Assembly (NCBI RefSeq): GCF_001426585.1
Contig: NZ_LMEI01000012.1
Location: forward strand, 400,056-464,055
Source: Streptomyces sp. Root431
Lineage (GTDB): Bacteria; Actinomycetota; Actinomycetes; Streptomycetales; Streptomycetaceae
Length of the DNA stretch: 64,000 bases
Direction: 5' to 3'
Numbering within the stretch: the first letter of the stretch is position 1; the number at the start of each line of letters is the position of its first letter. The translations under genes and the position numbers were made by a program. Below the pieces are notes generated by a model. The model had not been told where the DNA came from, ran no database searches, and saw only the letters and a program-made list of their open reading frames with translations. Positions 14,968 to 24,600 of the stretch are shown one piece after another.

Positions 14968-16895
14968 GCTGTCTGGTCCTCCTGTGCTTCGGTCGAGACG
15001 TCTGCCTGTGCGAGGTCCGCCTGTACGACGGCGAGCAGGGCGCCTACCTCGACCTGGCGGCCGGGTGCGGCGTGGAGCGCGGTGAGCGTGCCGGAGGCGG
15101 GAGCGGTGACGCGGTGCTCCATCTTCATGGCCTCCAGCCAGAGGAGCGGCTGTCCGGCGGTGACCCGGTCGCCGACGGCGAGGCCGTCCGCGACCCGGAC
15201 GACGGTGCCGGGCATGGGGGCGAGCAGGGAGCCGGGTTCCCGCTGGTCGGCGGGGTCGGGGAAGCGGGGGCGGAGGGTGAGGCGGTACGGGCCGACGTGG
15301 ACGGTGTCGCCGTACCGGGCGACGTCGAAGTCCCGTACGACTCCGGCGACTTCGAGGCGTACGCGATCGGGCGCTGCCGACACGACCCGGACCCCCTCGG
15401 GGGCCGTGACCTCGTGGCCCCCGGCGCGGCTCGGCCGGTAGCGGATCTCGTGGTCCCCGTACGTCCTCGTCTGGTCCTGGGAGGGGACGTTCCGCCAACT
15501 CCCGCCGAACCGCGACCTGTTGGCGGACGCCTCGGCGAGGGCGGCTGCCGTCGCCGCGTACTCCTCGCCCTCCGGAGCGGCGGTCAGGGCAGTGAGGTTC
15601 CGCTCGTAGAAGCCGGTGCCGAGGGCGTCCAGGCTCTCGGACGAGAGGTAGTCGGGGTGGCGGAGGGACGCGACGAGCAGCTCCCGGTTGGTGGCGGGGC
15701 CGTGGATCCGGGCCCGCTCCAGGGCGTGGGCAAGCTTGCGGGCGGCCTCGGCGCGGGTGGGGGCGTGAACGACGATCTTGGCGAGCATCGGGTCGTAGTG
15801 GACGCCGACCGTGTCGCCGGAGACGTACCCGGTGTCGACCCGGACCCGGCCCTCGCGGGGGACGTCGAAGCGGTGCAGGACGCCCGTCTGGGGCGCCCAC
15901 TCCCGGGCCGGGTCCTCCGCGTAGAGACGGGCCTCGATCGCGTGGCCGCTCGGGGCCGGGGGCTCGGGGGGCAGTTCCCGGCCCTCGGCCACGGCGAGCT
16001 GGAGGGCGACGAGGTCGACCCCGTACACCTCCTCCGTCACCGGGTGCTCGACCTGGAGGCGGGTGTTCATCTCCAGGAAGTGCGCCCGGCCGTCCTTCAC
16101 CAGGAACTCGACCGTGCCCGCGCCGACGTAGCCGACGGCCTTCGCCGCGCGGACGGCCGTGTCGAGGAGGGAGGCCTCCAGGGCGGCCGGAAGGCCGGGC
16201 GCCGGGGCCTCCTCGATGACCTTCTGGTGCCGGCGCTGGAGGGAGCAGTCGCGGGTGCCGAGCACCCAGACCGTGCCGTGGGTGTCGCAGAGGAGCTGCA
16301 CCTCGACGTGCCGGCCGTTCTCCACGTACGGCTCGACGAAGACCTCACCGTCACCGAAGGCACTCGCGGCCTCGGCCGACGCGGCCCTCAACTCCTCGGG
16401 CAGCGCCGAGAGCTCGCGGACGATCCGCATGCCCCGGCCGCCGCCGCCCGCCGCCGCCTTCACCAGGACGGGCAGGTCGGACGCGGTGACGTCCGCCAGG
16501 GGCTCGACGCCCAGGAGCTCCTTGGCGCGGGTCTTCGAGGCCATCGCCTCGATCGCCTCCGGCGGCGGCCCGATCCAGACGAGCCCCGCGTCGGTCACGG
16601 CCCGCGCGAAGCCGGCGTTCTCGGAGAGAAAGCCGTAGCCGGGGTGAACGGCGTCCGCGCCCGCCGCGAGCGCCGCCTTCACGACCAGGTCGCCGCGCAG
16701 GTACGTCTCCGAGGGCGCCGCCCCCGGCAGCCGTACGGCCGCGTCGGCCTCCCGGACGTGCAGGGCGTCGGCGTCCGCGTCGGAGTACACGGCGACGGTG
16801 GAGATGCCCAGCTCACGGCAGGTGCGGAAGACCCGGCAGGCGATCTCCCCGCGGTTCGCGACCAGCACGGTCGAGATCAACTTCTGCGTCCTCAT
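14964..16895 (-). CDS. Biotin-dependent acyl-CoA carboxylase alpha subunit (BC-BCCP)
   Basis: The 643-residue protein fuses biotin carboxylase with a C-terminal biotin carrier. Visible blocks are VLVANRGEIACRVFRT, PGYGFLSENAGFA, KAAAGGGGRGMRIV (ATP-grasp glycine loop), RDCSLQRRHQKVIEEAPAP, FLEMNTRLQVEHPVTE, and the biotinylation site WLEAMKMEH near the C-terminus. It carboxylates biotin with ATP and bicarbonate for the beta subunit encoded immediately upstream. The ATG at 16895 follows TGAGGG and begins 8 bp after the beta-subunit stop. The partner type suggests methylcrotonyl- or geranyl-CoA rather than acetyl-CoA. Confidence 0.93.
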   Translation of the reverse strand: MRTQKLISTVLVANRGEIACRVFRTCRELGISTVAVYSDADADALHVREADAAVRLPGAAPSETYLRGDLVVKAALAAGADAVHPGYGFLSENAGFARAVTDAGLVWIGPPPEAIEAMASKTRAKELLGVEPLADVTASDLPVLVKAAAGGGGRGMRIVRELSALPEELRAASAEAASAFGDGEVFVEPYVENGRHVEVQLLCDTHGTVWVLGTRDCSLQRRHQKVIEEAPAPGLPAALEASLLDTAVRAAKAVGYVGAGTVEFLVKDGRAHFLEMNTRLQVEHPVTEEVYGVDLVALQLAVAEGRELPPEPPAPSGHAIEARLYAEDPAREWAPQTGVLHRFDVPREGRVRVDTGYVSGDTVGVHYDPMLAKIVVHAPTRAEAARKLAHALERARIHGPATNRELLVASLRHPDYLSSESLDALGTGFYERNLTALTAAPEGEEYAATAAALAEASANRSRFGGSWRNVPSQDQTRTYGDHEIRYRPSRAGGHEVTAPEGVRVVSAAPDRVRLEVAGVVRDFDVARYGDTVHVGPYRLTLRPRFPDPADQREPGSLLAPMPGTVVRVADGLAVGDRVTAGQPLLWLEAMKMEHRVTAPASGTLTALHAAPGRQVEVGALLAVVQADLAQADVSTEAQEDQTA

Positions 16896-16903
16896 CTGAG
16901 CCC

Positions 16904-18502
16904 TCACATTCGGAAGACGCCGAAGCCGCCGCGCGCGCCCTCGACCGGTGCCGTGTGGATCGCGGACAGGCACAGCCCGAGGACCGTGCGGGTGTCGCGG
17001 GGGTCGATGACCCCGTCGTCGTACAGCCGCCCCGACAGGAACATCGGGAGGGACTCCGACTCGATCTGCGCCTCGACGAGCGCGCGCAGACCGGCGTCGG
17101 CCTCGTCGTCGTAGGGCTGCCCCTTCGCCGCCGCGCTCGCGCGCGCCACGATCGACAGGACGCCCGCGAGCTGCTGCGGGCCCATGACGGCGGACTTCGC
17201 GCTCGGCCAGGCGAAGAGGAAGCGGGGGTCGTACGCCCGGCCGCACATGCCGTAGTGCCCGGCGCCGTACGACGCGCCCATGAGGACGGAGAGGTGGGGG
17301 ACGCGCGAGTTCGCGACCGCGTTGATCATCATCGCGCCGTGCTTGATGATGCCGCCCTGCTCGTACTCCTTGCCGACCATGTAGCCGGTGGTGTTGTGGA
17401 GGAAGAGGAGCGGGATGTCGCGCTGGTTGGCGAGCTGGATGAACTGCGCCGCCTTCTGCGACTCGGCGGAGAACAGCACGCCCTGCGCGTTGGCGAGGAT
17501 GCCGACCGGATAGCCGTGCAGGGACGCCCAGCCGGTCGTGAGCGAGGTCCCGTACAGCGGCTTGAACTCGTCGAAGTCGGAGCCGTCGACGATCCGGGCG
17601 ATCACCTCGCGCGGGTCGAAGGGGGTCTTGAGGTCGCCGGGGACGATCCCGAGGAGCTCGTCCTCGTCGTACTTCGGCCCTTCCGCGAGCTGCGGATCGG
17701 CGTGCGCCTTGCGGTGGTTGAGGCGGGCGACGATCCGGCGGGCCTGGCGGATCGCGTCGGTCTCGTCGACGGCGTAGTGGTCGGCGAGGCCGGACGTCCG
17801 GGCGTGCATCTCGGCGCCGCCGAGGGACTCGTCGTCGCTCTCCTCCCCCGTCGCCATCTTCACGAGCGGCGGGCCGCCGAGGAAGACCTTCGACCGCTCC
17901 TTGATCATCACGGCATGGTCGGACATGCCGGGGACGTACGCGCCGCCGGCCGTCGAGTTGCCGAAGACGACCGCGACGGTCGGGATGCCGGCGGCGGAGA
18001 GGCGCGTGAGGTCGCGGAAGAGCGCCCCGCCCGGGATGAAGATCTCCTTCTGGGAGGGGAGGTCGGCGCCGCCCGACTCGACGAGCGAGATGACGGGCAG
18101 CCGGTTGGCGAACGCGATCTCGTTGGCCCGCAGCGCCTTCTTCAGCGTCCACGGGTTGGAGGCGCCGCCGCGCACGGTCGGGTCGTTGGCCGTGATCAGG
18201 CACTCGACGCCCTCGACGACCCCGATGCCGGTGACGAGCGAGGCGCCCACCTGGTAGTCGCTGCCCCAGGCGGCGAGCGGCGACAGTTCGAGGAACGGCG
18301 AGTCGGGGTCGACGAGCAGCTCGATGCGCTCGCGGGCCAGGAGCTTGCCGCGCCCCCGGTGCCGGGCCGTGTACTTCTCGCCGCCGCCCGCGAGGGCCTT
18401 GGCGTGCTCGCCTTCGAGGGCGGCGAGCTTGTCGAGCATCGCGGCGCGGTTCTCTCGGTACTCGGGTCCGCCGGTGTCGAGGGCGGAGGCGAGGACGGTC
18501 AC
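16904..18502 (-). CDS. Acyl-CoA carboxyltransferase beta subunit (methylcrotonyl/geranyl type)
   Basis: The 532-residue carboxyltransferase transfers CO2 from carboxybiotin to an acyl-CoA. Its blocks include RHRGRGKLLARERIELLVD, the oxyanion-forming GNSTAGGAYVPGMSDHAV, FLGGPPLVKMATGEE with LGGAEMHARTSGLADH, and LHNTTGYMVGKEYEQGGIIKHGA with ASYGAGHYGMCGRAYDPRF. This wording is typical of the MccB/AtuC/LiuB group, not of PccB. The GTG at 18502 follows GGAGG and overlaps the stop of the AtuA-like gene (GTGA). It sits directly before the alpha subunit, as in leucine or acyclic terpene degradation operons. Confidence 0.92.
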   Translation of the reverse strand: MTVLASALDTGGPEYRENRAAMLDKLAALEGEHAKALAGGGEKYTARHRGRGKLLARERIELLVDPDSPFLELSPLAAWGSDYQVGASLVTGIGVVEGVECLITANDPTVRGGASNPWTLKKALRANEIAFANRLPVISLVESGGADLPSQKEIFIPGGALFRDLTRLSAAGIPTVAVVFGNSTAGGAYVPGMSDHAVMIKERSKVFLGGPPLVKMATGEESDDESLGGAEMHARTSGLADHYAVDETDAIRQARRIVARLNHRKAHADPQLAEGPKYDEDELLGIVPGDLKTPFDPREVIARIVDGSDFDEFKPLYGTSLTTGWASLHGYPVGILANAQGVLFSAESQKAAQFIQLANQRDIPLLFLHNTTGYMVGKEYEQGGIIKHGAMMINAVANSRVPHLSVLMGASYGAGHYGMCGRAYDPRFLFAWPSAKSAVMGPQQLAGVLSIVARASAAAKGQPYDDEADAGLRALVEAQIESESLPMFLSGRLYDDGVIDPRDTRTVLGLCLSAIHTAPVEGARGGFGVFRM

Positions 18503-20184
18503 AGCAGTACCTCCGGTATGTCCAGGTGGCGGGAGCGGAGCCACTCGCCGAGGGCCTTGGCCTGGGGGTCGAAGCGGGCCTGTGAGGCGACGCCGTCGCC
18601 GAGGATCCCGGCGACGGTGAAGTTCAGGGCCCGGAGGTGCGGGAGGACATGCCGCTCGACGGTCAAGTCGGCGGTCTCGGGGAGGAGTTCCCGGAACTCC
18701 TCCACGGTGAGCACGTGTGCGAGCCAGGCCCACTCCTCGTCCGTGCGGACCCACACGCCGACGTTGGCGTCGCCGCCCTTGTCGCCGCTGCGGGCGCCCG
18801 CGATCCGGCCGAGAGGGGCGCGACGGGTGGGGCCTGCCGGGAGGGGCGGCGGAAGCTCAGGGGCCGGGACCGGCACCAGGTCCGCCGTCCGGGGCGGTAC
18901 GGGGACGGGGACGCGGGTGCCGTCCGGGAGCACGGCCGTGTGCGGGACGTCGGCGGCGGGGACGTACGCGCTCCCGAAGACGCCGTAGGGGGCGCCCTTC
19001 CCGGGAGGCGCGGTGACGTGGAAGCCGGGGTAGCTCGCGAGGGCCAGTTCGATCGCGGCGCCGGTGACGGTGCGGCCGACGGCCTCCGGGGACGGGTCGC
19101 GGACGACGAGGCGGAGCAGCGCGCTCGCCGTCTCCTCGGTCGCGGCGTCCTCCCGGTCGGTGCGCACCAGCTCCCAACGGACGTCGGCGGGACGGGAGTC
19201 GGCGTGCTCCAGGGCGTCCTCGACCTGGTCGCGGACGAGCCGCGCCTTGGCCTCGACGTCGAGGCCGGTGAGGACGAACACGACCTCGTTGCGGAAGCCG
19301 CCGAGGCGGTTGAGGCCGACCTTGAGGGTGGGGGGCGGGGCCTCGCCCGTCACGCCGTGGATCCTGACCCGGTCGGGGCCGTCCTGCGTGAGCCGTACGG
19401 TGTCGAGCCGGGCCGTCACGTCGGGTCCGGGGTAGCGGGCGCCGGCCGTCTCGTACAGCAGCTGGGCCGTGACCGTGCCGACGTCGACGAGTCCGCCCGT
19501 ACCGGCGTGCTTCGTGATGACGGCGCTGCCGTCGGCGTGGAGCTCGGCGAGCGGGAAGCCGGGGCGGCGCAGGACGGCCGGGTCGTGGTCGGCGAAGAAG
19601 GCGTAGTTGCCGCCGGTGGCCTGAGTGCCGCACTCCAGGACGTGCCCGGCGACGACCGCGCCCGCCAGCCGGTCGTACTCCTCCGGGCCCCAGCCGAAGT
19701 GCCACTGCGCGGGCCCGGTGACGAGGGCGGCGTCGGTGACCCGGCCGGTGACGACGACATCGGCCCCGGCGGCGAGACAGGCGGCGATGCCGGCCCCGCC
19801 GAGATAGGCGTTGGACGTCAACACGCCGTCGGTCGGCGGGAGCCGGTCGCCCTCGACGTGCGCGATCCGCGTCGGCAGGCCGAGCTTCACGGCGAGGGTG
19901 CGCAGGGCCTCGGCGAGGCCGGCGGGGTTCAGGCCGCCCGCGTTGGCGACGATGCGGACCCCGCGCTCGTGGGCGAGGCCGAGGCCCTCCTCCATCTGGC
20001 GCAGGAAGGTCTTCGCGTATCCGGCGGCCGGGTCCTTGAGCTGGTCGCGGCCGAGGATGAGCATGGTCAGCTCGGCGAGGTAGTCGCCGGTGAGGACGTC
20101 GAGTTCGCCGCCGGTGAGCATCTCGCGGACGGCGTCGAAGCGGTCGCCGTAGAAGCCGGAGGCGTTGCCGATGCGGAGGACCAC
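18499..20184 (-). CDS. AtuA-like (DUF1446) acyclic terpene utilization family protein
   Basis: The 561-residue protein matches the DUF1446/AtuA family: IGNASGFYGDRFDAVREML at the start, VRIVANAGGLNPAGLAEAL, SNAYLGGAGIAACLAAGADVVVTGRVTDAALV, and a C-terminal ARSGDKGGDANVGVWV with ALNFTVAGILGDGV. In Pseudomonas the family is needed for citronellol/geraniol catabolism, but its reaction is not established. The GTG at 20184 begins 2 bp after the preceding stop, so it is tightly coupled. Its place before MccB-like and BC subunits suggests it works on a carboxylated or hydrated acyl-CoA intermediate. Confidence 0.88.
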   Translation of the reverse strand: MVLRIGNASGFYGDRFDAVREMLTGGELDVLTGDYLAELTMLILGRDQLKDPAAGYAKTFLRQMEEGLGLAHERGVRIVANAGGLNPAGLAEALRTLAVKLGLPTRIAHVEGDRLPPTDGVLTSNAYLGGAGIAACLAAGADVVVTGRVTDAALVTGPAQWHFGWGPEEYDRLAGAVVAGHVLECGTQATGGNYAFFADHDPAVLRRPGFPLAELHADGSAVITKHAGTGGLVDVGTVTAQLLYETAGARYPGPDVTARLDTVRLTQDGPDRVRIHGVTGEAPPPTLKVGLNRLGGFRNEVVFVLTGLDVEAKARLVRDQVEDALEHADSRPADVRWELVRTDREDAATEETASALLRLVVRDPSPEAVGRTVTGAAIELALASYPGFHVTAPPGKGAPYGVFGSAYVPAADVPHTAVLPDGTRVPVPVPPRTADLVPVPAPELPPPLPAGPTRRAPLGRIAGARSGDKGGDANVGVWVRTDEEWAWLAHVLTVEEFRELLPETADLTVERHVLPHLRALNFTVAGILGDGVASQARFDPQAKALGEWLRSRHLDIPEVLL

Positions 20185-20186
20185 GC

Positions 20187-20975
20187 CTACGCCCCCTCGG
20201 GTGCGCGTCCGGCGCCCGCCGGGCCCGCGAAGGCCTGGGCGATGCCGAGCCAGCGCTCGGCGTCGGGGCCGTGGGCGACAAGGGCGGTGTCGTCGCGGTG
20301 GACGCGCTGCGTGACGAGGAGGCAGAAGTCGAGGGCCGGGCCGGTGACGGTCTGGGCGGCGCCCTCGGGCCCGTACGCCCACGTCTCCCCGTCGGGGGCG
20401 GCGAGTTCGACACGGAAGGGCTCGGCGGGCGCCGGGATGCCCCGTACCAGGTAGGCGTAGTCGCGGGCGCGGACACCGATCCAGGCGACGTGCCGGAGGC
20501 GGGCGGTGGGCGTGCGGGCGACCCCGAGGGCGTCGGCGACGTCCTGGGCGTGCGCCCAGGTCTCCATGAGCCGGGCGGTGGCCATGGCCGGGGCGCTCAT
20601 CGGCGGCCCGTACCAGGGGAAACGCGCACCGGGCGGAACGGCCCGCAGGGCCTCCTGGAGGCGCTCCCGGCCCGCCCGCCAGGCGGCGAGGAGCTCGGCG
20701 GGCGGCAGCTTCGCGCCCTCCTCCGCGCCCTCGTCGACGAAGCGGTCGGGAGCGGCGAGGGCCTTCTCCGTCTCGACGGCGAAGGCCTCGGGGTCGGTGG
20801 CGGCGAGGAGGGCGGCCCGGTCGGTCCAGGCGAGGTGGGCGATCTGGTGGGCGATGGTCCAGCCGGGTGCGGGGGTCGGCGCGCCCCACTGCTCCTCGCT
20901 CAACTCGCGTACGAGTACGTCGAGTTCCTCGCTCTCCTCGCGCAGATCGTCGAGGACGACGGCGGGATCGGACAC
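20187..20975 (-). CDS. MDMPI/DinB-fold metal-binding protein (TIGR03084 type)
   Basis: The 262-residue first gene of the carboxylase operon has a four-helix MDMPI-type fold: GWTIAHQIAHLAWTDRAALLA (metal histidines), RLMETWAHAQDVADALG (Glu and His) and a C-terminal domain of the TIGR03084 kind. Relatives are mycothiol-dependent maleylpyruvate isomerases, so a mycothiol-linked thiol transfer or isomerisation is plausible but unproved. The frame is open to 21077, but the GTG at 20975 follows GAGGGGAG and gives normal length. The palindrome at 21068 lies 93 bp upstream. Confidence 0.85.
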   Translation of the reverse strand: MSDPAVVLDDLREESEELDVLVRELSEEQWGAPTPAPGWTIAHQIAHLAWTDRAALLAATDPEAFAVETEKALAAPDRFVDEGAEEGAKLPPAELLAAWRAGRERLQEALRAVPPGARFPWYGPPMSAPAMATARLMETWAHAQDVADALGVARTPTARLRHVAWIGVRARDYAYLVRGIPAPAEPFRVELAAPDGETWAYGPEGAAQTVTGPALDFCLLVTQRVHRDDTALVAHGPDAERWLGIAQAFAGPAGAGRAPEGA

Positions 20976-21067
20976 GGTGCGCTCCCCTCGGGACACGGCC
21001 ACGGCACGACGACGGCCGGACGACGGCGCGTCGGCGTGCCCCGGAGCATGGCAGCGAACCAGAAAAC

Positions 21068-21090
21068 AATCAAGCATGCTTGCTTTGATT
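21068..21090. promoter_or_regulatory. Palindromic operator upstream of the carboxylase operon
   Basis: Outer arms AATCAA and TTGATT enclose CAAGCATGCTTG, a perfect 12-bp palindrome (21071-21082). The preceding block AACAATCAAGCATGC is identical to that at 12404, and distance to the operon start is nearly the same. This predicts common control of both acyl-CoA operons. Confidence 0.65.
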
Positions 21091-21120
21091 AATGGAGGCG
21101 GTCGACGTCGACACGGCCCC

Positions 21121-21183
21121 GGTCCGACGGGGCAGACGGGTCCGACAGGTCAGACAGGTCAGACGGGTCCGACGGGTCCGACG
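21121..21183. repeat. Seven tandem 9-bp repeats before the trypco2/STAND cassette
   Basis: Seven contiguous units fit GGTC(C/A)GAC(G/A), with one degenerate (second) unit. The array lies between the acyl-CoA operator and the start of trypco2. It could be a slippage product or repeated sites for a regulator of the conflict cassette. The following 130 bp contain a TTGACG at 21282-21287 but no convincing -10 box. Confidence 0.85.
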
Positions 21184-21317
21184 CATGGTTGTGGTGGACG
21201 CGCTCCGGTCGACGTCGTGATCGTGTCGCCCTGTGCACTGTGTGACGGACCTCTGCCGAACTCCCCACCCTTCTGCAACACTTGACGAGCACCGTTTCGC
21301 GCGACCACGGGGGTCCC

Positions 21318-21632
21318 ATGAGCATGGACATCGAACTCGCCGACCTGCTCGCCTCGCTCCGCTCCGAGCTCAGCCGCGCCCGGCTGGAAGCGGCGAACGA
21401 GGACGTGAAGTTCCGTATCGACTCCATCGACCTGGAGCTCCAGGTCTCCGTGGAGAAGTCCGCCGAGGCGAACGCGGGCGTGAAGTTCTGGGTGGCCTCG
21501 CTCGGCGGCAAGGCCGGCGCGAAGAACGGCCAGACGCACACGGTGCGGATGACGCTCTCCGCGGAGGACGCCGCGACGGGCCAGAAGGTCCGCACCGGGG
21601 ACGACGTGACCGACCTGCTCGGCGCCGGCTGA
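21318..21632 (+). CDS. Trypco2-domain protein (partner of trypsin-STAND)
   Basis: The 104-residue protein reads ELADLLASLRSELSRA...DVKFRIDSIDLELQVSVEKSAEANAGVKFWVASLGGKAG, ending in a beta-rich segment. This is the trypsin-co-occurring domain 2 pattern: an N-terminal helix and then strands containing LELQV and VKFWV. Such proteins are encoded beside trypsin-like protease/STAND NTPase genes and are thought to be substrates or effectors of the protease. It starts seven bases before the protease-STAND gene region ends its spacer: only 7 bp separate the two genes, so they form one operon. No experimental function is known to me. Confidence 0.82.
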   Translation: MSMDIELADLLASLRSELSRARLEAANEDVKFRIDSIDLELQVSVEKSAEANAGVKFWVASLGGKAGAKNGQTHTVRMTLSAEDAATGQKVRTGDDVTDLLGAG

Positions 21633-21639
21633 GCGGCCC

Positions 21640-24600
21640 GTGACGGTACCCGACACGGCCCGGGTGGCGGAGGTCGTCGTCACGGGGAACGGCACGGCCG
21701 AGTACGGCTCCGGCTACCGCATCGCGAACCGGCTCGTCCTCACCGTGGACCACCTCTTCGGCGCGGACCCGAACCCCGGCACGTGCACCGTCCGCCTCGG
21801 CGGCGGCGACGTCGCACTGTCCGCGACACCCGTGTGGCGCGGCAAGAACGGCCGGGACCTGGCGCTGTTACGCCTCGACGACGCCCCCGCGGACACCGTG
21901 CAGGCGGTGTCCTTCGGCGCCCTGCCGCCGGGCGCCGGCAGCGTGCCCTTCATCGGGATCGGCTTCCCCGGCTTCGCGACCCGCCCCGAGGAACCCGGCG
22001 TCACGGGCCTGCGACGACGGGACAGCCGCCAGGCCGAGGGGTTCTTCCTGCTCGGCTCCAACCTGAAGTCGCGGCTGCTCGACCTCCAGTACACGACGAC
22101 CGCGCCCCGCCCGCCCGGCGGCGGCGACCCCGACCCGTGGCGGGGCATGTCCGGCGCCGCGCTCCTGACCCCCTCCACCGGGCTCCTCATCGGAGTGCAG
22201 GCACACCGACTGCCCGCCGCCGGAATCTCCGGCGCCGAGGCCGAACCGATCGCCGACGCCCTCGACGACCCGGAATTCTGCCGCCAACTCGCCCTGGGCG
22301 GCGTACGGTACGACCCCCGGCCCGTCACCCTCGGCGACGAACCGCCCGACCCCGAGCCGCTGCTGCGCGCGGTCATCCACCAGCACGAACTCGTCAGCGG
22401 CTTCGGTGACTTCAAGAAGAACCTCACCTCCGAGCAGCTCTCCTTCGTCTCCCCGGGCCCCGACCACCCGGCCGAGCCCGCCAACCTCTTCGTCCGGCTC
22501 GTCAGCTCGGGCGACCGGGGCGTCCTGCTCGTCGGCGCGGCCGGCACGGGCAAGACCCGGGCCGGCATCGAGGTGGGCCGGATCGCCCTCGAAGCGGGCT
22601 GGCGCGTCCTGCACGTCCTGCCCGGCGAGGACAGCTCCGTCACCGACGTCATCGCCGAACAGGTCTGCGCCGAGCAGACCCCGGCGCTCGTCGTCGTCGA
22701 CTACCTCAACGAATCGCAGCTCGACCTGCCGGCGCTGCGGCACCGGCTCATCCCGGAGGCCCGCCGCCGCGACATCCGCGTCGCGCTCCTCGCGTCCGTA
22801 CGCCCCGGCTGGCTGCGGAAGGCCAACCGCGGGCAGCTGCACGACCTGTTCGACGAGGTGGAGCTGCGCCAGGACGACGACTTCCAGAAACAGGTCGCCG
22901 ACAACGCCCTGCGCACGCTCGCCCCGGCGGCGACCGAGCGGTTCGGCATCGGCCGGATGCGGGACATCTGCGGCCGGCGCCCCATCGTCGCGCTGCTCGT
23001 CGCGCGCGAGGTGGAGCGGCGCTTCACCTCGGGCCTGTCCCTGCCCGATCAGACGGGGCTGCGCGAGGGCGGGGAGATCCCCCGGTGGCTGAAGAGCCGC
23101 CTCGGCGAGGACGAGCTGTCCGTACCGGGCCGCGAGCACGCCTTCGTCCCCGCACGCGCCTCCCACTCCCTCGTGGCCGCCGCCGCTGCCACGGCCGCGT
23201 GCCCGCAGGCGCGCGAGGACGTGACGTCGGCGGCGCGGGCGGCGCTGGGGACGATGGGAGCACCTGGGATACCGGGGGTACCTGGGATACCGGGGGTACC
23301 TGGTACGCCGGGCACCCCCGGGACGCTCGGGGGCCCCACCGCACCCACTGCCCCCACCGCACCCACCGGCCCCACCGGCCTCACCGGCCCGCAGGGCATG
23401 GCCCCGCAAACGGTCGTGCCGCGCGCCGAGGACGTGGTCGCCACCCTCCTCTCCCTCGGCTGGCTGGAGACGGAGCCCGACGGCACGCTCTCCGTCGCCC
23501 ACGACCTCGTCACCGACCAGCTCGTCGAATCCGTCCTCCTCCCCGAACGGGACGAGGCGCCGGACACCGACGGGGCCCACGCCCTGCTCGCCGGCTGCCT
23601 CGTGAGCCCCCGCGCGGTGGGCCGGGCCGCGCTGAACCTCGGGCGGGTCGTCAACGACCTCGCGCTCGCGGACCGTTCGGGCCCGGTGTCCGCCGTACTG
23701 AACTCCTGGTTCACCCGGCACGCCACCACCCTCGGCGCCGTCCTGCGGCTCGACGCCGGCATCGGCAGCTACGCCCTCGGCGCGGTCTGCTCGGGCGCGC
23801 CCTGGTCCGCCTCGGCCGTCCAGTGCTGGTCGCAGGTCGTCAGCCCCTGGCTCGCGGACTTCGGCACCCGCATCGTCGCCCGGCACCTGCTCTACCGGGG
23901 CCTCCACCACCTCCCCGAGGAGGCCGCCCGGCTGCTGCTGCCCACGGTGTGGTCGTGGCTGGCGCGGCACGGGCAGAACGGACAGGCGAGTTTCGTCCTC
24001 GGCCCGTTGCTGTCCCGCACCGACCTCGGCCCCGACGCGGCGGCGAAAGCGATCACCGCCGCCCTCGCCTGGCTCACCACCCACACGACGACCCAGGAGG
24101 CTCAGTTCGTCCACAGCCGCCTCCTGGACCGTACCGACCTCGACCCCGACGCGGCACGAACGGCGATCACCCACGCCCTTACCTGGCTCGCCGCCCACAC
24201 CACCGCCCGGGAAGCCCAGTTCGTCCTCAACCCCCTGCTCTCCCACCCCGGCCTCGACCCCGACACGGCGCCGAGAGCGACCGCCGCCGCCCTCACCTGG
24301 CTCACCACCAACGCCACCACGCAGGACGTCGGTTTCGTCCTCGCCCCCCTGCTCTCCCGCACCGACCTCGACCCCGAAACGGCGAGGAAGGCGATCGCCG
24401 CCGCCCTCATCTGGCTCGGGATCCACGGCACCACCCCTGAGGCCCAGTTCGTCCTCGGCCCCCTGCTGTCACGGACCGACCTCGACCCCGACACGGCGGG
24501 GACGGCGATGGCCACCGCCCACGTCTGGCTCAGGAACCACGGCACGACCCCAGAGGCCCAGTACGTCCTCGGCGCACTGCTCAAGCAACTGCCGCACGGA

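Noticed and set aside
13834..21090. A secondary-metabolite cluster reading of the carboxylase operon.
   Set aside because: No PKS, NRPS, terpene synthase or tailoring gene is nearby; the set reads as catabolism.
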